This document shows positions 1 through 11,555 of a stretch of DNA of 64,000 nucleotides, in pieces (the first letter of the stretch is position 1; every line of letters begins with the position of its first letter). A program made the position numbers and the translations under genes. The notes below the pieces were generated by a model, which saw only the letters and a program-made list of their open reading frames with translations, was not told the DNA's origin and made no database searches. This DNA is from Laburnicola sp. R22_1 (lineage: Eukaryota > Ascomycota > Dothideomycetes > Pleosporales > Didymosphaeriaceae). The stretch spans positions 806,001-870,000 of the forward strand of contig JACONQ010000004.1 of the NCBI GenBank assembly GCA_014281115.1, given 5' to 3'.

Positions 1-37
1 ATTTAATTTAAAAATACTATATTTATTATATGTGTAG

Positions 38-160
38 CGTTATATTAACTACCTAGGGTAGCATAATAAAGGCTTTTATCTTGAATATAAAAAAGTAAAG
101 CCCTCTACTTAGTAATTAAAAAGAGCATAAAAAAGTAGTAATCATAAAAAAGCGTATTTA
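38..160 (+). repeat. Dispersed ~125-bp repeat, copy a
   Basis: This is one of four copies of a short repeat. The shared order is a CTACCTAGGGGTAG-like head, then AAAGGCTTTTATCTT, then CTACTTAGTAATTAAAAAGAG, then a tail near GTAATTATAAAAAAG. The other copies are near 1682, near 1833, and inverted near 11425-11555. Its class is unknown. Confidence 0.6.
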
Positions 161-344
161 AACTACTAAGCAAGCTTAGCGATCTTAGCGCACACAGCTC
201 CTATATATAAAGTTAATTTATAAAAAGGCTATAGTTAAAAGTTTAAAAAGAAATATAACTTTAGTATAGTAATACTGCAAACTATCCTTTCTCTACCATT
301 CTAATTATTATAAACCTACTATTTAGATCATTATAATTAATATA

Positions 345-1420
345 AGTTGATATATTAATAAGTATATACTATTTCTTATAAGTAGTATAAGGGTAATATA
401 TACTAGATATACTATTACTCTATTACTATATTAAGGTTATTCTTAATAAAACCCCTATTATTACTCTATACTTTACTATCTACTTAAGCATTAACTCTTA
501 ATTGTCTAATACTAATATACTTACTCACACTAAAAAGTATATGCTAAAAATTTATACTACTATCCTTAATATAACTACGCTAAAGTTCTATTTTATTTAT
601 TAAATACTTATCTAGCGCAAGAGATAGGTATACTTAAATATTTATAAGATAGTTCTAGTGTACTAGCTAGATTAGCAATTTATCTAGTTTATAAAAAACT
701 ATAAAATTAAATTTCTACTCTAGTAGACGCAATTACCTTTTATTAGTAATAGAATCCTCTAGTAGGAGATATAAAAAAGTAGAATAATAAGGTTTTTATT
801 AATACGCTCTAGTGTAGTAAGAGTATTATATAAATCTATAAGATTCTTCTAGCTATTATAGTAGTATTAGCTTATCTAAGTAAGTACACTGCGTAATTAG
901 CATGTAAGCGCGAATAGTTAATAATACTAATAGTGTCTGTATACTATACAGGCAAGGGCACCTAAGAGTATTAAGATTTTAATATTGCCGCATAATAGTA
1001 TTATATAGGGATTATATAATATCTATGCGCTGCGGCCTATATACTACAAGATCTTCTCCTTTCTATCTGTACTCTCTTTAGAGATAAGCAATTAATACTA
1101 AGTTAGTTCTATTATATTATTTCCTTTCCTTATATAATTATCCTATACACCCTCCACACTTACTAATATAGAGTATTAGATATTAATGTCTGTATAGCTA
1201 GCTATAGAGCCTATTTAATAAATAGTAATAATCTAGATAGATTGTGTATAGCGTAAGTAAATTTTATATAGGTAAAGTGCAAGTAAGTTTAAGACTTAAA
1301 CTATTATTGCATTATTAAGTAATATTTATGGTTAGTTTTTAATTAGAATTTGGTGCTATATATAGTATATATAATCTTCTATCTTAATCTACTTTAACCT
1401 TAAACTAAAAAAAGGTACAA
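345..1420 (+). repeat. Dispersed ~0.8-kb repeat, copy 1
   Basis: The segment matches 45715-46770 over most of its length, for example in the stretch with TATACTATTTCTTATAAGTA and in the stretch with AATCCTCTAGTAGGAGA. Each copy is interrupted by a different solo LTR (934-1220 here, 46265-46556 in the other). I see no coding capacity and cannot class it. Confidence 0.65.
934..1220 (-). mobile_element. Solo LTR, same family as the 5598-8063 element
   Basis: This 287-bp segment is the reverse complement of the 288-bp LTRs at 5598-5885 and 7776-8063, with many transition differences. It is flanked by the perfect 5-bp duplication AATAG (929-933 and 1221-1225). That is what remains after LTR-LTR recombination. 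The terminal CA has decayed to TA at 1219-1220. Confidence 0.85.
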
Positions 1421-1440
1421 AAGGTGTTTAGTAAGCCGAC
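1285..1440 (+). repeat. Local direct repeat, first copy
   Basis: The segment with TTAATTAGAATT and then CTTAAACTAAAAAAAGGTAC recurs about 690 bp downstream (about 1980-2130). A shorter form is at about 46680-46770. It overlaps the end of the dispersed repeat. Its nature is unknown. Confidence 0.55.
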
Positions 1441-1681
1441 CCTATTTATTATATAATTAGTTAGTAATTAAAAAAACTCTTTATTTTACTAGTTATTATA
1501 TATATTATATAGTATTATTATATAAAAATATATTACTAATATAATATTATATAACTTGTTAAAAAGGTTTTAATAAAAATAAAGTAGTTAAAAAGTTACT
1601 AAAGTTTATACTTTTACAATAGTATTCTTTACTAAGCTACTAATTTTTATCCAATCTAATTCTTTTAAAAAATTATATATA

Positions 1682-1785
1682 GCGTTAATTTATCTATCTA
1701 GAGGTAGTATAGTAAAGACTTTAATCTTAAATAATATAGTAAAATAAGCAAAGCCACCTACTTAGTAATTAAAAAGAGCGTTAAA
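1682..1785 (+). repeat. Dispersed ~125-bp repeat, copy b
   Basis: The most decayed of the four copies: GCGTTAATTTATCTATCTAG, then a degenerate middle, then CTACTTAGTAATTAAAAAGAG (1759-1779 region). It stops at that point and lacks the tail of the other copies. Confidence 0.5.
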
Positions 1786-1832
1786 TTTAAAAATTTAAAA
1801 ATTTAAATTATTTATATTTTTCAACCTATGTG

Positions 1833-1965
1833 GCGTTAATTTACCTACCTAGGGGTAGGACAACAAAGGCTTTTATCTTAAATAATATAATAAAAAAGCA
1901 GTGCCCCCTACTTAGTAATTAAAAAGAGAGTAAAAAGATAGTAATTATAAAAAAGTGCGTTTAAA
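1833..1965 (+). repeat. Dispersed ~125-bp repeat, copy c
   Basis: A full-length copy in the same orientation as copies a and b, starting about 50 bp after copy b ends. It keeps TACCTAGGGGTAGGACAACA and the CTACTTAGTAATTAAAAAGAG block. Confidence 0.6.
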
Positions 1966-1979
1966 GGGTGTAGAGTATA

Positions 1980-2130
1980 GGTTAGTTTAAACTATTATTA
2001 TGTTAGCGTGTTTAAGATTAGTCTTTAATTAGAATTAGGTACCGTATATAGTAGTACATAATAACCTTCTATCTTAATCTACTTTAATCTTAAACTAAAA
2101 AAAAGGTACAAAAGGTGTTTGGCAAGCTAA
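1980..2130 (+). repeat. Local direct repeat, second copy
   Basis: This is the second copy of the 1285-1440 repeat, ending in AAAAAGGTACAAAAGGTGTT. The two copies differ mainly by C/T and G/A transitions. Confidence 0.55.
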
Positions 2131-5100
2131 CTATTTTTAAACCTATAAAATTTAGAATTTAGGATTAAGAAAAAGTTCCCTATAAGCTTAAGCTAAAGCT
2201 AATAATTAAGGCTAAATTAATAGCTATAACTAAAATAGTAGAGCACAGCTATTTAAAAGTTAACTCTAAAGATAGTAAAAAAGGCCCTATATTAAGAATA
2301 ATTTTATAATACTAAATTTAAATATAATACTACCTACTCTATATAAAGCTTTAGAGGCTTTTTCTTTAGTAGGCTATAGTAATACTTACTTACTAGTTAT
2401 TAAAAGCTAATAAAACTTAACTAGTATAAAACTAGTAAATATATTTGCTTAGTTCTATAGCGCATCTAAATTAGAAAGCCTAAAGCATAATTAGTTTAGT
2501 AGAAATATTTTAATAAAAAAGAGGATAACTATTCTATATATATCATAGAAAAAGAACTAGCTATAATTAAGTTACTTAGTAGAATTAGTTAAGGTAAGTA
2601 TATAAGTAAATAAAAGTACTAATATTACTAATTAGTAGTAGAATTTCTTTTATTATAGAGGGTAATACTACTAACTATAGTGATATAGACGTTAAGCCTA
2701 GTAATATAGTGTCTAATTATACTAAGGGTATTTACTACATCTTTACTAGTAATAAAAAATATATTACTATATAGTATAGCAATTTTAATATAGGTAACGT
2801 ATACACTATATTTATAGAAAAGATAGAAAATATTTAGCCTAATAGATAGTTCTAGTAAAGTTTAAGGAGAGCTATATTAGCACTTTTAAAATAGCCTACT
2901 AGAGTAAAATAGACTACTTTTTAGTAATATTAATATTATAAATAGGCTATTAGTAATATATAAATAAATACACCTAGTAGTGCTAGATATTATACTAAAG
3001 CTAAAGCTAGAAGACTTATATTTAATAAAGTAGTAAAAGCTAGCTAAGTAACTAGTAGAGAACTTTATATATAATCTAGCGCCTACAGCTAAGTTAACAC
3101 TCCTACTAACTTCTAGTAGTAGTACTTTCTATTTAAAAGCTATTACTAAGTCTAGTCTTTAATTTCTTAAAAGTAATAGTAAATATAATAATACTAAAAC
3201 TCTATAGTTATCTTTAAGTAGCCTTTATACTAAGAGTAAATATAGTAATAGTATATATAGTTATAAAATAAGTATAGCGCTACTCTATTTTATAGAAGTA
3301 TCTATTTCGTCTTTAGAGAGTATAGAAGGGACAATATATATTACTCTAAACTTAGAAAGGTATAAGAAGTATAGAGAAGATAGTAATAAAGATACTTTAG
3401 AAAGCTATAAGGACCTATGTAATTAGGATAATAATATTTTCTATAGACTTTTAGCGAAAATTCCTTAATAATGTTTATGCAGCGGTTACCTACTATAAAA
3501 GAAGAGGTATAGCTTATTAAGAACTACTCTTAAGTAATAGGACTTAAGAATAATATAGATAAGATTATTATAGTAAGTAGCATTATTCTATCTATAGTAA
3601 CTATATTAGCCCCTAATTAATAACTAGCCTTAGTACTACTCCTTAAAAAATTTTTTTCTAGAAATAAAAACTATAGACTAGAGTAATATAAATTATAGTT
3701 ATAGCCTTAATATATCTTATTAAATAACTAATCTTATACTCTATACTATTCTAAATAGCTTTTTTATTCTAATAGAAATTATATATTTATACAACTTAGA
3801 ATAGTCTCTTAACCCTACTATCTTAGAGTATAGATTCTTTAGTAGAGAAGGTAAAGTTATTTATATAATCTAACTATTACTAGATTTATAGATACTAGTA
3901 AAATACTAGTATAAAGATAGTATATTAAACCTTTATAGTTATAAAAGCTTAAACATAGAATAGATAGGTATTTCCTATAATAATACTACTAATAGTAAAA
4001 TGAACTATTTAGATAATAGCAAAATTAACTAGAATAAAAATAGTAAGAAGAAAAAAGGCATAGAAGCGTAAAGTAAATATAAGCGTAGGGTATAGCTAAA
4101 GTTAAATGAAGTGCGTTTACTTATATTAAAGAAAAAGTAAGGTATAAAGTAAAAGAAGATATACAAACGCTTCCTAAATTAAATAGAGGGTATAGTTAAA
4201 ATACGCTACTATAGATTATAGAAAAAGCAAAAATCTAAAGAAACCTCTATTAGGATATAAAGTAGAAAATCTACTTTGTAGTAAAGTATTAAGAATTATT
4301 ATATTAGTATAAAGTTAGGTTATTTTTTTAATAGATAAATCTTAATATTCTCTTTTCTATTATTCTAGTCAGTGCTTCTATCTATATTAGCCTAGTAGAA
4401 GCTCCTACTACTAAAAATAAAGATTAAAGTAATTTTCTTACTAGTATTAAGTAAACTTATCTATTATAATAGTCATATACTATACAATAAATAAACTTAC
4501 CCTATTAATATAGGAAATTTAAAAAAATTAAGTTACTAATATATAATAAAGCTTTATAATACTATCCTAATATAGCTAGATTTAGAACTAACCTTATGTT
4601 TTAGCAGCCCTATATTCTAGAGAATAAAATACCTAGATTAATTACGCTCTTCTCTAACTACTATCTTAATAAACTAGAGTAGGAAAACCTCCTCTAACTA
4701 TATAAAAACGAAGTACTATATCGCCGCTAATAATTAATAATACCTAGTTACTATTATAGTATTGCTAATAGACTTAAGATGCTTAATAAAATATACTATC
4801 TCTATAGTATCTACTACCTACTATAGTTTCTATGTATAACCATAAATAATAATACCTAGTAATAGTATATACGCTATATCTTGCCTAATAAACTACTTAT
4901 ATAATATTATTTCTTATTAATATATATAACTACACCTAAGTATAATATAAGTATTTATATTTTTACTATACTAAAAGCTTAGTATAAAAAGTACTAAACA
5001 ATATAAAAATATACTAGCTAAATATAGTTGCTATATAAGAAAAGTAGAAATTCTATTTAGTATAATACTAATTAGTTATATAGAGAATATTTACTTAATA

Positions 5101-5597
5101 AGAATTATAGTTTATTCTATTATTCTTACTTTTAGCTTCTTTTTCTAATTAGAGATATGTTAAGGTATTTATAAAGGTTCTAGGCGGACGTAGGATATTA
5201 AAAAGTATAAAAAGTAATAGAAAATAGAAAAAGTAATAGCTCTAAGCTAGGAGAGTATTATAGGCTGTCTATAAAAAAAGAATATATATATCTTCCTATT
5301 ATATAGAAAATAAGCTTATAATAAATAATAGCGTCCCCTTAACTATATATTTCTAGTTAGTACCTTTATATATTTTAATTACACAGCCTAAGATTTAAGT
5401 TGCATTGCAAGTTTAACTAGGTTATTAGGCACTACCTACTTAGCAAAAGGCCTACCTAGGCAACTTAAAGGTTTACTACTAGTATATATTCTTATTATTA
5501 GTATTAGCCTTAAAAGATAGTATATTTAAGATTATAAATTTGCTGCTAGTAGAGTTTAATTAGGTAGAGCTTAGTATTTAAATAGTTAGATTATAGC

Positions 5598-5885
5598 TGT
5601 TAAATAGACTCTATAGCTAGCTATATAGACATCGAATTCTAATAGTATATACTAGCAAGTGTAGAAGGTATATAGAGTAATTATATAAGAAAAGGAAATA
5701 GTATAATAGAACTAACTTTAGTAATAATTGCTTATATCTAGAAGAAGTACAGATAGAAGGAAGAAGATCCTACAGCGTATAGACTATAGCGCATAGGCAC
5801 TATATAATTTCTATATAATATTATTATATAATAATATTAAAACCTTAACACTTTTAGATGTCCTTACCTATATAGTATATAGACA
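5598..5885. repeat. Left LTR (288 bp)
   Basis: It begins TGTTAAATAG and ends TATAGACA, the usual TG...CA form. It is the same length as the right LTR, and differences between the two are mostly transitions. Confidence 0.85.
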
Positions 5886-6004
5886 CTAGCAACTTTTTAT
5901 TTTCAAGGTTGCTATTAGTGGTTCTCCCTTCCTCTATATAAACTATCTACTTACTAGTATTTACCTATCTATATATTATTTCTCTATCCTTTTCTCTCTT
6001 ATCC

Positions 6005-6115
6005 TCTACTTTAAATATCTCTCTATATGTGTTCCTTCTTCCTTTCCTTCTTCTATCCTTCTTTCTTTTATTATCTACTTTAAATATCTCTCTATATGTG
6101 TTCCTTCTCCCTAGC
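6005..6115 (+). repeat. ~61-bp tandem duplication
   Basis: CTACTTTAAATATCTCTCTA followed by TATGTGTTCCTTCT occurs twice with starts about 61 bp apart, in a pyrimidine-rich stretch inside the LTR element. Confidence 0.6.
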
Positions 6116-7373
6116 TCTTTTCTCTTTTTATTAAGCTAATTTTCTATTTTATATAGTACTAAACTATATCCCTTATTATATAATATCTTATTTACTAAAA
6201 TATTATATAGAGCTTATATAGAGTTGTGCTTCTTATTCTATGCCTTATAGAATTAAATTATCTTATTAGCTAGAAGTTTCTAAGGAGGTATAGTATGCTT
6301 AGGCGGAAGCTTATATAGGTTAGATTATAGTATAGGCTTAGATAGTATAGATTAGTATAGTGCCTATAATTTGCGTTTAACTAGTAGTAGCTCTATTTTA
6401 TATAATATTTAATAGTTGAAAATAAGTAGGCAAAATAGTAGTTAGGTACTATATGCAAAGAGTAGTAGTTTATTTAGTTATTTATATAAATACAATTATC
6501 CTTAGTACTTATATAAAGATTCTTTTAAGATATCTATAGGGACCTATATCTATATAGATACCTATAGTAGTAGTAGCTTACTCTATTTAAATTTGTGTAA
6601 TAGCTTAGTTAGCTCTAGTATTTTTAAAATTAGCCTTAGTATTTATAAATGGAGTATTAAGCAAGCTAGTAAAAGTAGTATTATATAAGTAGTATTTGCA
6701 TTACCTTAGGCTACTTTATATAGTTTACTAGCCCTTATAGCTCTGGTATCTATCTTTAGCTTAATACTCTTTTCTTCTAAAACTACTATTAGAAAGAGAA
6801 ACATCGCAGATCTTTGGTATATAGTATAACGCTGTAAGAGAAAGCTATGGGTGTGCTAAAAACGCATTAAAAAAGCTAAAACTACTATAAGCTCCTTCTT
6901 ATACGCATAGCCTAAATCTAAAAAATAGTGTTCTTCCTATTCTTTAAAGTCTTCCTAGAATAACTCTAAGAAAGCTGTCCCTTTTAGTATAACATATAAT
7001 ACTTAATAATAGTATATACTATATATAATTGTATTTCTAACTAAGAAGAATTATTTGCTATATTAATCTTATCCTTTTAATATATAGGTCTTATTCCCTT
7101 GCGTCGTATTTCCTCTAATATTCCTATTCCTTTAACATACTAATTATATAGTCTAGTACACTTAGATATATTAGTATTATCTTATAAAGTAGTAGAAACT
7201 TTATATAAGGTAGTAGGGACTTCTTATAAAATAGTAGAGGTAGCTATTACGTAACTAGTTTGTTTAATAGATTAGTTATATAAAGAATTGTACTTTATTA
7301 GAGTTTATTATTATCTAACTATATACTTATATAGTTACTAGTAGTGTGCTTAGTGCACTATTATCTCTTAAAT

Positions 7374-7735
7374 CTTATATAGTAGTAATATCTACTATAA
7401 ACTTAATAAAAGAGTTAATCTACTATTTCTATAAATAAGGATAGATTTTATACGTCTTATATAATTGCTTCCTTTGTTTTATATAGTAGTAATATCTACT
7501 ACTAACTCTATAAAGGTTTAATTTGCTATTCTTTTGCCTATAAAGAATAGGGTATAATAAAATAAATTATATAGCTAATAACACCTTATATAATTACTTC
7601 CTTTATTTTATATAGTAGTAATATTTACTTACTAACTCTATAAAGGTTTAGTCTACTATCCTCTTATATATAGAGAATAAGGTATATGAAATAAATTATA
7701 TAGCTAATAATAACTTATATAATCTATCTTTACTC
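7374..7735 (+). repeat. Three-copy tandem repeat inside the LTR element
   Basis: Units begin with TATATAGTAGTAATAT at about 7374, 7480 and 7609, giving spacings near 105 and 129 bp. Each continues with a variant of CTATAAAGGTTTA and TAAATTATATAGCTAATAA. Confidence 0.6.
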
Positions 7736-7775
7736 TTACTAATTTATAGTTAAATATTAGTTAATTACTAATTAG

Positions 7776-8063
7776 TATTAAATAGGCTCTATAGCTAGCT
7801 GTATAGATATTAAATTCTAATAATATATACTAGCAAGTGTAGAGAGTATATAAGGTAATTGTAAAAGAAAAAGAAATAATATAATAGAACTAACTTTAGT
7901 AATAATTACTTATATCTAGAAGGGGTGTAGATAGAAAGGAGAAAAATCTATAGCGCATAGACTATAGTGCACAGACACTATATAATTCCTACATAATGCT
8001 ATTATGCGACAATATTAAAACCTTAATACCCTTAGATACCCTTGCCTGTACGGTGTATAGATA
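7776..8063. repeat. Right LTR (288 bp)
   Basis: It begins TATTAAATAG (the initial TG has decayed to TA) and ends TATAGATA. The target duplication ATAGC follows directly. Confidence 0.85.
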
Positions 8064-8122
8064 ATAGCTAAGTATAGTATTTATAAGTATATTTTTTAGT
8101 TTTCTTTAGTTTCTATTTGATA

Positions 8123-8285
8123 TTAGAACTAGGCTATAAATAAAGGCTATATTAATATCTAGTAGCTAGTAATACTTCTTCTATATATTTAAAAATTTAT
8201 AATAGTTTGCTAATTTAAACTCTATACTATATTTATATAAAACGCACTATATATTTATACTAATTAGAAAAACTTCTAAAATTAG
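8123..8285 (+). repeat. Direct repeat flanking P1, left copy
   Basis: This AT-rich segment, with TACTTCTTCTATATATTTAA and TATAAAACGCACTATA, recurs at about 10783-10962. The pair brackets pogo P1 and could be decayed LTRs of an element that P1 entered. I found no target duplication to confirm that. Confidence 0.5.
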
Positions 8286-8521
8286 AGCATAAGGAGTATT
8301 GTAGGTGCAAAGATTCACGCCTTCTAATCTAGCTAACTCTTCTAGCTAATAACGTAAAAGGTCCCTAGCTAGCTAAGTATTAACTTTTAGGATACTAAAG
8401 GCTTTAGTATTAGGAGATATTAAGGTTACATACTCTTAATAACATATTCTATCAGTAGCCCGGACAGATCAGTCCGCCGGACAGTTTTTGCCAAGACCAC
8501 AACACTTCACTATGAATCATA

Positions 8522-10216
8522 ATGTCTCAACAACACGACGCGTTATCATCTAATTAAGAAGGCAGAATTGAGCTTGCCCTTCACGCCTATTAGAATAAGC
8601 AAATTTCAAGCCTGCGACGCGCTGCTGCAGTATATAATATCCCAAAGTCTACACTAAGCAATTAAATTAACGAAATCACCGCCTAAGCAGATACACAATT
8701 AGGCATGGCAAAGCTTACCGCAACTAAAGAGCAGACGCTCATACAGTATATCCTTGACCTAGATTCGCGAGGATTTGCACCCTGGCTAGGTAAGGTGGAA
8801 GATATGGCCAACAAACTGCTAGCTGCGCAGCACAGAGACCCTATAGGATAATGCTAGGCTTAGCGCTTTGTAAAGCGCGTACCTAAGCTTAAAATAGCTT
8901 TTAATTAAGCGAAGGACCGATAGAGGATATAATAGGAAGACCTAGAGGTTATAAACGCGTAGTTTCAGCTAGTGGAGGACATAAAAGCTAAGTATAGAGT
9001 GCAGGATAAAGATATCTATAACTTTAATAAGACAGGCTTCTAGATAGGAGTTATTAGCTTAATAAAGGTTGTGACTGGTTTAGAAAGACGTTCTTAACCT
9101 ACGCTTGTTTAGCTAGGCAACCGCAAGTGGGTTATAGTAATTCAGAGTATTTGCGCTGCTAAGTATGCTGCCCCGCCCTTTATTATCTACAAAGGGCGAG
9201 TCCACATCTTAGCGTAGTATGAGGAGACCAGTATCCCCCGCGATTAAAAGCTCTTAGTCTCTAAGACTAGCTAGACTAACAGCAAGCTTAGAGTCGCGTG
9301 GTTAAAGCACTTTAACGCGTATACAAGGCCGCGCATAGTGGGGTTATAGAGGTTACTTATTCTAGACGGCTATAAGAGCCACCACTCCTAGGATTTCAAG
9401 GATTATTGCCTGGAACAGAAGATCCTAACACTCTGTATGCCAGCGCACTCATCTCATATCCTCCAGCCGCTTAATGTGGTCTGTTTCGCGCCACTAAAGC
9501 TGAAGTACTCCCAGCGCGTGCGGGACTTGGCGCGCCAATGCGTCTTTTATATTAACAAAAAGGGCTTCCTACTGGCCTTTTGCGACGCGTTTTTTAATGT
9601 GTTTACACTAGAAAACTGCAAGAAAGCCTTTAAGGCCTCTGGGCTTGTTCCTTTAGATGCGTTAGTAGTAGTAGATCGCCTTAATGTGCGTATTCACACT
9701 CCACCTCAGGGTACCCCACCAGATACACCATAGCAAGCCAGGACCCCAAGCAATACCCTTGAGTTTGGATCCCAGTCAAAGCTCGTACGCGACTCTTTTA
9801 TTCGGTCTCCACCCAATACTAAATCGAGCTACTCACAGCTTATAAAAGGTGCTGAACTCATGCTCTACTATAGTGTACTTCAAGAGACCTGTATTAAGGA
9901 ACTTAAGGAGCAAATTAAGGTTCTAACAAAGCGAAAAACGCGTAAAAGAAAGCGCATTCAGAAAGGTGGGACGCTAGGCTTTGCTCAGGGAGCAGATTTG
10001 GGAGTAGAAAGCCCTTCTATTGGGGTAAAGTTGTCGAAAAGGGCGCGAGGTAGTGGTGAGGGAGAGGCAGGTCCCTCAACACAACGCCGCTGTGGGAGGT
10101 GCGGAGAGCTTGGGCACAACTCAAGGACCTGTCAGATAGATAAAGAGATAGAGAAGGAGTCAGATGTTACCCTTAGCGGCTTATTTTTAGATAGTGTTGA
10201 TAGTAAATTAGAGTGA
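8522..10216 (+). pseudogene. Fot1/pogo transposase, RIP-inactivated (P1)
   Basis: A 565-codon frame runs from the ATG at 8522 to the stop at 10216 with many internal TAA and TAG codons, nearly all in the first 300 codons. A CENP-B-like helix-turn-helix region comes first, with RRAAAVYNIPKSTLS. The DDE core follows. The first catalytic Asp reads Asn (NFNKTGF), the second site is DGYKSH, and the third Asp reads Asn (QPLNVVCF). From 9437 onward the frame is almost clean and ends in a basic stretch (KRKTRKRKR) and a CCHC zinc knuckle, CGRCGELGHNSRTC. The enzyme is dead in this copy. The contrast between a ruined first half and a clean second half is striking. Confidence 0.9.
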
Positions 10217-10444
10217 TTTTATTATAGGTTACTATAAGGCCAAAAATGACGGGTTAACTTCATCTTGCAATAGTACGCACTCAGTGACTAAAAATCAGAT
10301 AAAGTACTACTTAAGATATAGTATGCTTCACTGCGAATCACAATAAGTATACTATATATTGCCTACGTATAGTATGGTAGATAATATATCGTATATTATA
10401 GGGAGTCTTGTTGTAAGTTCGTATTGCCAAGAAAGACTCCTTAG

Positions 10445-10473
10445 CTTTGCGCGGCTGCTGCAGCCGCGCAAAG
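10445..10473. repeat. Perfect 29-nt palindrome in the P1 3' region
   Basis: CTTTGCGCGGCTGC is followed by a single T and then its exact complement, giving 14-bp arms. It lies between the transposase stop and the right terminal repeat and is GC-rich in an otherwise AT-rich tract. It could be a hairpin in the transcript or a protein site. The function is unknown. Confidence 0.7.
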
Positions 10474-10782
10474 AGGCTGCACGACGTAAAAAGTAGATTA
10501 AATAGTAACTTGGTATATTGTAAGTTATAGTAGGTTATTATGAGTCACTATGAAGTAACGTTGGTGGTGTTCTATAATGAGTTATGAGGGACCTCGAAGT
10601 TGCCAAGAAAAACTGTCCGGGCTACTGATCTGTCCGGGCTACTAATAGAATATGTTATATATAGTAATAGAAAAGATTAATATAAGCCTAAAGAGATAGC
10701 ACTATATACTAATATATATAGGTAGTTAAAGTATAATAGTTTTAGTGTATTACCTATAAAGCTATATATAAGACTATTTACA

Positions 10783-10962
10783 GCCCTTATAAATAGTAAC
10801 TAGTATATAAATAAAGAATATATTTATACTTAGCAGCTAGTATTACTTCTTCTATATATTTAAATATTTATAATAGTTTACTAACTTAAGCTTTATACTA
10901 TAATTATATAAAACGCGCTATACGTTTGTACTAATTAGAAAAAGTTCTAAAATTAGTATACG
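10783..10962 (+). repeat. Direct repeat flanking P1, right copy
   Basis: Matches 8123-8285 (TACTTCTTCTATATATTTAA block and the TATAAAACGCGCTATA block), in the same orientation. Confidence 0.5.
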
Positions 10963-11424
10963 TTATAAATTTGCGTTACTTAATAAATACGTATATAGAT
11001 TATAGTAGAAGAAGTTAGCTAGGTTTATTTAGTAGTATATAGGACCTTTACTATATAGTATTTATATTATAAGCAAGCTTATATACATTATTTAGCTAAA
11101 TTATAAAGGGATAATAGTTTTATAGCGTATTACAATCCTACGCGTATTACATCTATAGGCGCCTAGTTAGGATATAATAATAATATAACTACCTTAGTAA
11201 AGAAGATAGTAAGTAGGATAAAAGGTACTAAAAAGTAGTTAATTTAGTAGGTTTAAAAAACTAGTATAAAGTTTAAGCATTCTAGCAAATACACAATTCT
11301 TCTAGCACTTATTACTTTTATTCTTAAACTCTTTCTAATAGTTATAAGCTACTTTATATATAGTCTAAACCTCTAATTTATATGTATATTATAATTCTTA
11401 AACTCCTTTATAACTATACGCCTT

Positions 11425-11555
11425 CGCATTTTTATAACCACCTTTTTACGCTTTTCTTAATTACTAAGCAGGGGGCTCTGCTTTTTTTGTCATGTTATTT
11501 GAGATGAAAGCCTTTGTCGTGCTACCCCTAGGTAGTTAATTTTACCACATACTCC
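11425..11555 (-). repeat. Dispersed ~125-bp repeat, copy d (least decayed)
   Basis: The reverse complement of copies a-c. It keeps CpA and CpG dinucleotides that the other copies have lost, for example AGCACGACAAAGGCTTTCAT, so it is the best guide to the original sequence. Confidence 0.6.

Larger units (their letters stand above)
1..5592. other. AT-rich RIP-type desert, left flank
   Basis: This stretch is TA- and TAG-dense and has stops in all frames. I found no gene in it. Repeats that can be recognised inside it are listed separately. Between about 2140 and 5590 the sequence looks like a decayed retroelement, but I could not read a single diagnostic protein motif with confidence, so its family is left open. 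Confidence 0.6.
5598..8063. mobile_element. Decayed LTR element without pol (2466 bp)
   Basis: Two 288-bp direct repeats bound the element. It is flanked by the perfect duplication ATAGC at 5593-5597 and 8064-8068, so both ends are exact. The 1.9-kb interior is stop-riddled, has several internal tandem repeats, and is too short for gag-pol. It is therefore probably a non-autonomous family, although decay is too deep to prove that it never coded. The solo LTR at 934-1220 belongs to the same family. Orientation is uncertain, since no convincing primer site was found. Confidence 0.85.
8442..10655 (+). mobile_element. Fot1/pogo element P1
   Basis: The element has terminal inverted repeats (ACATATTCTAT, then CAGTAGCCCGGACAG twice) and a TA duplication at 8440-8441 and 10656-10657. 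The repeat pair starts at 8453 and 8470. It holds one transposase frame on the plus strand. Size is 2214 bp, typical of the family. It sits between two AT-rich direct repeats. Confidence 0.92.

Noticed and set aside
2140..5590. Decayed gypsy element in the left desert
   Set aside because: Faint integrase-like wording near 4700 could be chance in RIP-hit DNA. No LTR pair or catalytic motif was found, so no call was made.
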